DNA of 7,765 nucleotides from Chloroflexota bacterium. Lineage in GTDB: Bacteria; Chloroflexota; Dehalococcoidia; DSTF01; RBG-16-68-14. The notes beneath the pieces were generated by a model, which was given only the letters and a program-made list of their open reading frames with translations, ran no database searches and had not been told where the DNA came from. Below, one piece after another: positions 6,291 to 7,765 of this stretch (position 1 is the stretch's first letter; each line of letters starts with the position of its first letter). Location: the NCBI GenBank assembly GCA_022573935.1, contig JACZTE010000033.1, positions 1 to 7,765 on the forward strand, given 5' to 3'. The translations under genes and the position numbers were made by a program.

Positions 6291-6362
6291 GAAGACAGCG
6301 GGTTCCTTCCCTTCGAAGGACTTAGGGAAGGACTAAAGCGTAAGCGCCCGCCGAGGCCTGTC
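6291..6362 (+). promoter_or_regulatory. Ribosomal protein L10(L12) mRNA leader
   Basis: GAAGACAGCGGG (6291-6302) and CCCGCCGAGG (6347-6356) match, as I remember it, the conserved core of the L10 leader family (Rfam RF00557): GAAGACAG, a short helix, and its partner followed by CCGAGG. GCGGG (6298-6302) pairs with CCCGC (6347-6351). A variable stem TCCTTCCC/GGGAAGGA (6304-6311, 6325-6332) and GCGTAAGC, a possible GNRA-capped mini-stem, lie within. GACA (6294-6297) can also pair with TGTC (6359-6362) below an asymmetric internal loop. In known cases the uL10-bL12 complex binds this RNA in place of its 23S rRNA site and lowers rplJL expression. Its place directly upstream of rplJ supports the call. 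Confidence 0.8.
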
Positions 6363-6373
6363 GAGTGAATCGA

Positions 6374-6394
6374 TACCGCGATAGTTTCGCGGTA
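6374..6394 (+). promoter_or_regulatory. Hairpin between L10 leader and attenuator
   Basis: TACCGCGA (6374-6381) and TCGCGGTA (6387-6394) form a perfect 8-bp stem with a 5-nt loop. CGCGA of its 5' arm could instead pair with TCGCG at 6401-6405, the base of the terminator stem. That gives it a possible role as an antiterminator competitor. The stem itself is plain in the sequence; the switching role is inference. Confidence 0.45.
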
Positions 6395-6401
6395 AGAAGC
6401 T

Positions 6402-6442
6402 CGCGCTCTGTCTTCGGTTGGACAGGGCGCGTTTCGTTGTTT
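6402..6442 (+). terminator. Attenuator terminator upstream of rplJ
   Basis: CGCGCTCTGTC (6402-6412) pairs with GACAGGGCGCG (6421-6431), 11 bp with one G-U, loop of 8 nt. It is followed by the T-rich tail TTTCGTTGTTT (6432-6442). The hairpin ends just before the rplJ Shine-Dalgarno, so it cannot serve the upstream gene alone; a regulated stop of leader transcripts is likely. CCTGTC at 6357-6362 could compete for the 3' arm (GACAGG, 6421-6426). The T-tract is broken by C and G, so efficiency may be moderate. Confidence 0.65.
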
Positions 6443-6453
6443 CGGGAGAAGAG

Positions 6454-7017
6454 ATGCCCACGCAAAAGAAGATCGAGTTAGTCCGGGATCTGCGCGATCG
6501 CATTGAGCGCTGCGTGATTGCTGTTGCCACCGATTTTCGTGGGGTGACGGTGGCGGAGATGGTTCAGATCCGCCGCTTTATGCGCGAAGCGGGTGTGGAG
6601 ATGCGCGTGGTGAAAAACCGGCTCTTCATGCTCGCGGCGAAAGAGGCGAAGCGACCGGAGATGGCGGAGCTGGTGGACGGGCCGACAGCCGTCATCTTCA
6701 GCTATGACGATGTCACCGCGCCGGCGCGAGCGGTGACGGAGTACGTTCGCTCGTCCCGCAACGAGTTCCCCATGCGCATGGGCGTGATGGACGGACAAGT
6801 GCTCAGTTCGACCGATCTTCGCGAGTTGGCGGATCTGCCTCCGCGTGAGGTCCTGATCGGCCAACTGGCAGGGGCTCTCCAGGCGCCGATAGCAGGCCTG
6901 ACTGGGCTGTTCAACGCGATGCTGGCGAATCCTGCCGGCCGGTTGCTGAACGATAGTGTAAACACATTCGCCGGGTTGCTGGAAAGCCGGGCGAAGCAGT
7001 TGGAAGAAGGAGCGTGA
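6454..7017 (+). CDS. rplJ: 50S ribosomal protein uL10
   Basis: uL10 of 187 aa, the base of the ribosomal stalk. Its N-terminal domain (about 1-135) binds 23S rRNA near uL11, and its C-terminal helix carries bL12 dimers. MPTQKKIELVRDLRDRIERC starts the protein; TDFRGVTVAEM (26-36), RVVKNRLFMLAAKE (51-64) and DGPTAVIFSYDD (75-86) are typical. The C-terminal helix includes SVNTFAGLLESRAKQLEEGA. The ATG at 6454 is preceded by GGGAG (6444-6448). An in-frame TTG at 6418 lies inside the attenuator loop and would add 12 non-conserved residues, so it is not used. Expression is likely controlled by the L10 leader and terminator upstream. Confidence 0.98.
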   Translation: MPTQKKIELVRDLRDRIERCVIAVATDFRGVTVAEMVQIRRFMREAGVEMRVVKNRLFMLAAKEAKRPEMAELVDGPTAVIFSYDDVTAPARAVTEYVRSSRNEFPMRMGVMDGQVLSSTDLRELADLPPREVLIGQLAGALQAPIAGLTGLFNAMLANPAGRLLNDSVNTFAGLLESRAKQLEEGA

Positions 7018-7020
7018 ACA

Positions 7021-7503
7021 ATGGCCGCAGAGGAAACCACGACAGCCGAAGCAGAAAAGGCAGCCCCTGAGGAGAAGGAAGAGAAGCCGAAGGGAAAAGC
7101 AGACAAGGCGAAGGCCTCTAAGAAGGTCGACCAGGCGTTCGACACCATCAAGGAGATGACCGTCCTGGAGCTGCGCGATCTGAACAAACTTATCGAGGAG
7201 GAGTTCGGCGTGACCGCCGCGGCTCCGGTGGCCGTCGCTGTCGCCCCGGGCGCGGCGCCGGGCGCGCCTGGGGCTGCGGCCGAAGAGGAGCAGGCGTCCT
7301 TTAGCGTGCTGCTCAAGGACTTCGGCAGCAACAAGATCAATGTCATTAAGGCCGTCCGCGAAGTGACCACCTTGGGTCTGAAAGAGGCGAAAGACTTGGT
7401 GGAATCGGCTCCGGTGGCCGTCAAAGAAGACGTGTCGAAAGAGGACGCGGAGGCGGTCAAGAAGAAGCTGGACGAGGCGGGCGCCACCACCGAGGTTAAG
7501 TAA
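7021..7503 (+). CDS. rplL: 50S ribosomal protein bL12 with charged N-terminal extension
   Basis: Stalk protein bL12 of 160 aa, which recruits translation GTPases. The dimerisation domain is [29 protein letters not shown] (36-64). The flexible hinge is Ala/Pro/Gly-rich (66-91). The C-terminal factor-binding domain runs about 92-160, with [23 protein letters not shown] and [14 protein letters not shown] (118-131), ending AGATTEVK. Usual family length is about 120-130 aa; the excess is mainly residues 1-35, rich in Lys, Glu and Ala. The start is well supported by AAGGAG (7007-7012), 8 nt before the ATG and inside the end of rplJ. The gap to rplJ is 3 nt. No clear intrinsic terminator follows. 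Confidence 0.98.
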   Translation: MAAEETTTAEAEKAAPEEKEEKPKGKADKAKASKKVDQAFDTIKEMTVLELRDLNKLIEEEFGVTAAAPVAVAVAPGAAPGAPGAAAEEEQASFSVLLKDFGSNKINVIKAVREVTTLGLKEAKDLVESAPVAVKEDVSKEDAEAVKKKLDEAGATTEVK

Positions 7504-7540
7504 GCGAGCGCTTTCGCGCCTAGCTCCGCGCCTCCCGACC

Positions 7541-7549
7541 TGGTATAGT
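7541..7549 (+). promoter_or_regulatory. Extended -10 promoter of the last gene
   Basis: TGGTATAGT has the extended -10 TG plus TATAGT (five of six consensus). No convincing -35 box lies upstream. The expected start of transcription, about 7 nt past the hexamer, falls within a base or two of the ATG at 7558, so the mRNA would be leaderless or nearly so. There is no Shine-Dalgarno before the ATG, which agrees with that. Confidence 0.5.
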
Positions 7550-7557
7550 CCCGTCCA

Positions 7558-7765
7558 ATGGAATGCTACGCTTGCGATAACTCGGCTACGCGGCAGTGTC
7601 GCCGCTGTGCTCGAGTCTACTGTGAAATACACGGGGGCGAGCTGTGCGCCGAGTGCCTCAACCCGGCCAGCGCCCTCCCTTCGTTCAACCTCTACCGCGG
7701 CTCGCTCCTCGCGCTGCTCGTGGGTACCGCCGTCGCCCTCTGGCTGCTGGTGCAGCCCATCGGCG
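7558..7765 (+). CDS. Partial B-box-like zinc-finger membrane protein (3' end cut)
   Basis: The first 69 codons of an open frame that runs off the window. The N-terminus holds eight regularly spaced potential zinc ligands: C3, C6, C14, C17, C22, H25, C30 and C33. The spacing C-x2-C-x7-C-x2-C-x4-C-x2-H-x4-C-x2-C resembles a B-box or related treble-clef fold binding two zinc ions. Then comes a short linker (NPASALPSFNLYRG) and a hydrophobic helix from about 50 to 67, probably a membrane span, placing the zinc module on the cytoplasmic side if the usual topology holds. Proteins of this type often carry a further domain after the helix, which is not visible here. I do not recognise a specific function. 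It has its own promoter and is not clearly part of the rplJL unit. Confidence 0.7.
   Translation, partial: MECYACDNSATRQCRRCARVYCEIHGGELCAECLNPASALPSFNLYRGSLLALLVGTAVALWLLVQPIG

Noticed and set aside
6418..6453. TTG start of rplJ at 6418
   Set aside because: The codon lies in the loop of the attenuator hairpin, and the added residues are not seen in uL10 as I know the family.
6478..7632. Long open frame on the minus strand (384 codons) across rplJ and rplL
   Set aside because: It is antisense to two certain ribosomal genes, has no family motif and reflects GC-biased codon use.

Overview
The window is a stretch of GC-rich bacterial chromosome centred on the translation and transcription gene cluster tRNA-Thr / tRNA-Tyr / tRNA-Thr / tuf / rpmG / secE / nusG / rplK / rplA / rplJ / rplL. 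The proteins are clearly bacterial. The EF-Tu variant 'APDGPMPQT', its long acidic stretch after the NKVD box and the style of the signal peptidase suggest Chloroflexota, perhaps near Dehalococcoidia. This is an inference from remembered family features, not a search result.

Layout. Positions 1-90 hold no gene I can support. A signal peptidase I gene (lepB, minus strand, 91-1131) with a long proline-rich cytoplasmic N-terminus is divergent from a SIMPL/YggE-family lipoprotein gene (1252-1992). A strong hairpin (2045-2073) follows the lipoprotein gene, and its 3' arm runs into the -35 box of a near-consensus promoter (TTGACT, 18 bp, TATACT). That promoter reads into tRNA-Thr(UGU), tRNA-Tyr(GUA), tRNA-Thr(GGU) and tuf. 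The order matches the E. coli thrU-tyrU-glyT-thrT-tufB cluster without the glycine tRNA. From tuf to rplA the genes are tightly packed, with gaps of 1 to 22 nt. They encode EF-Tu, bL33 (54 codons, GTG start), SecE, NusG, uL11 and uL1.

The only long non-coding gap is 6074-6453, between rplA and rplJ, and it is full of structure. It contains (i) a roughly 100-bp nested palindrome with outer inverted repeats and two inverted copies of one hairpin, which looks like a REP/BIME- or MITE-type element; (ii) an L10(L12) ribosomal-protein leader, recognisable from GAAGACAGCGGG paired with CCCGCCGAGG; and (iii) a GC-rich terminator hairpin with a T-rich tail that ends just before the rplJ Shine-Dalgarno. 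Together (ii) and (iii) look like an autoregulatory attenuator for the stalk proteins uL10 and bL12. bL12 carries an unusual charged N-terminal extension of about 35 residues whose start is fixed by a good Shine-Dalgarno.

After rplL, an extended -10 promoter sits directly against the start of a gene cut off by the window edge. It encodes a B-box-like zinc-binding N-terminus followed by a membrane segment, and its transcript is probably leaderless.

The genes form a growth-rate module: tRNAs and EF-Tu deliver aminoacyl-tRNA, uL11/uL1/uL10/bL12 build the factor-binding stalk region of the ribosome, NusG couples transcription with translation, and SecE with signal peptidase I serves protein export. 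No mobile genes, CRISPR array or defence system is visible. The unexplained elements are RNA and DNA structures in the leaders.
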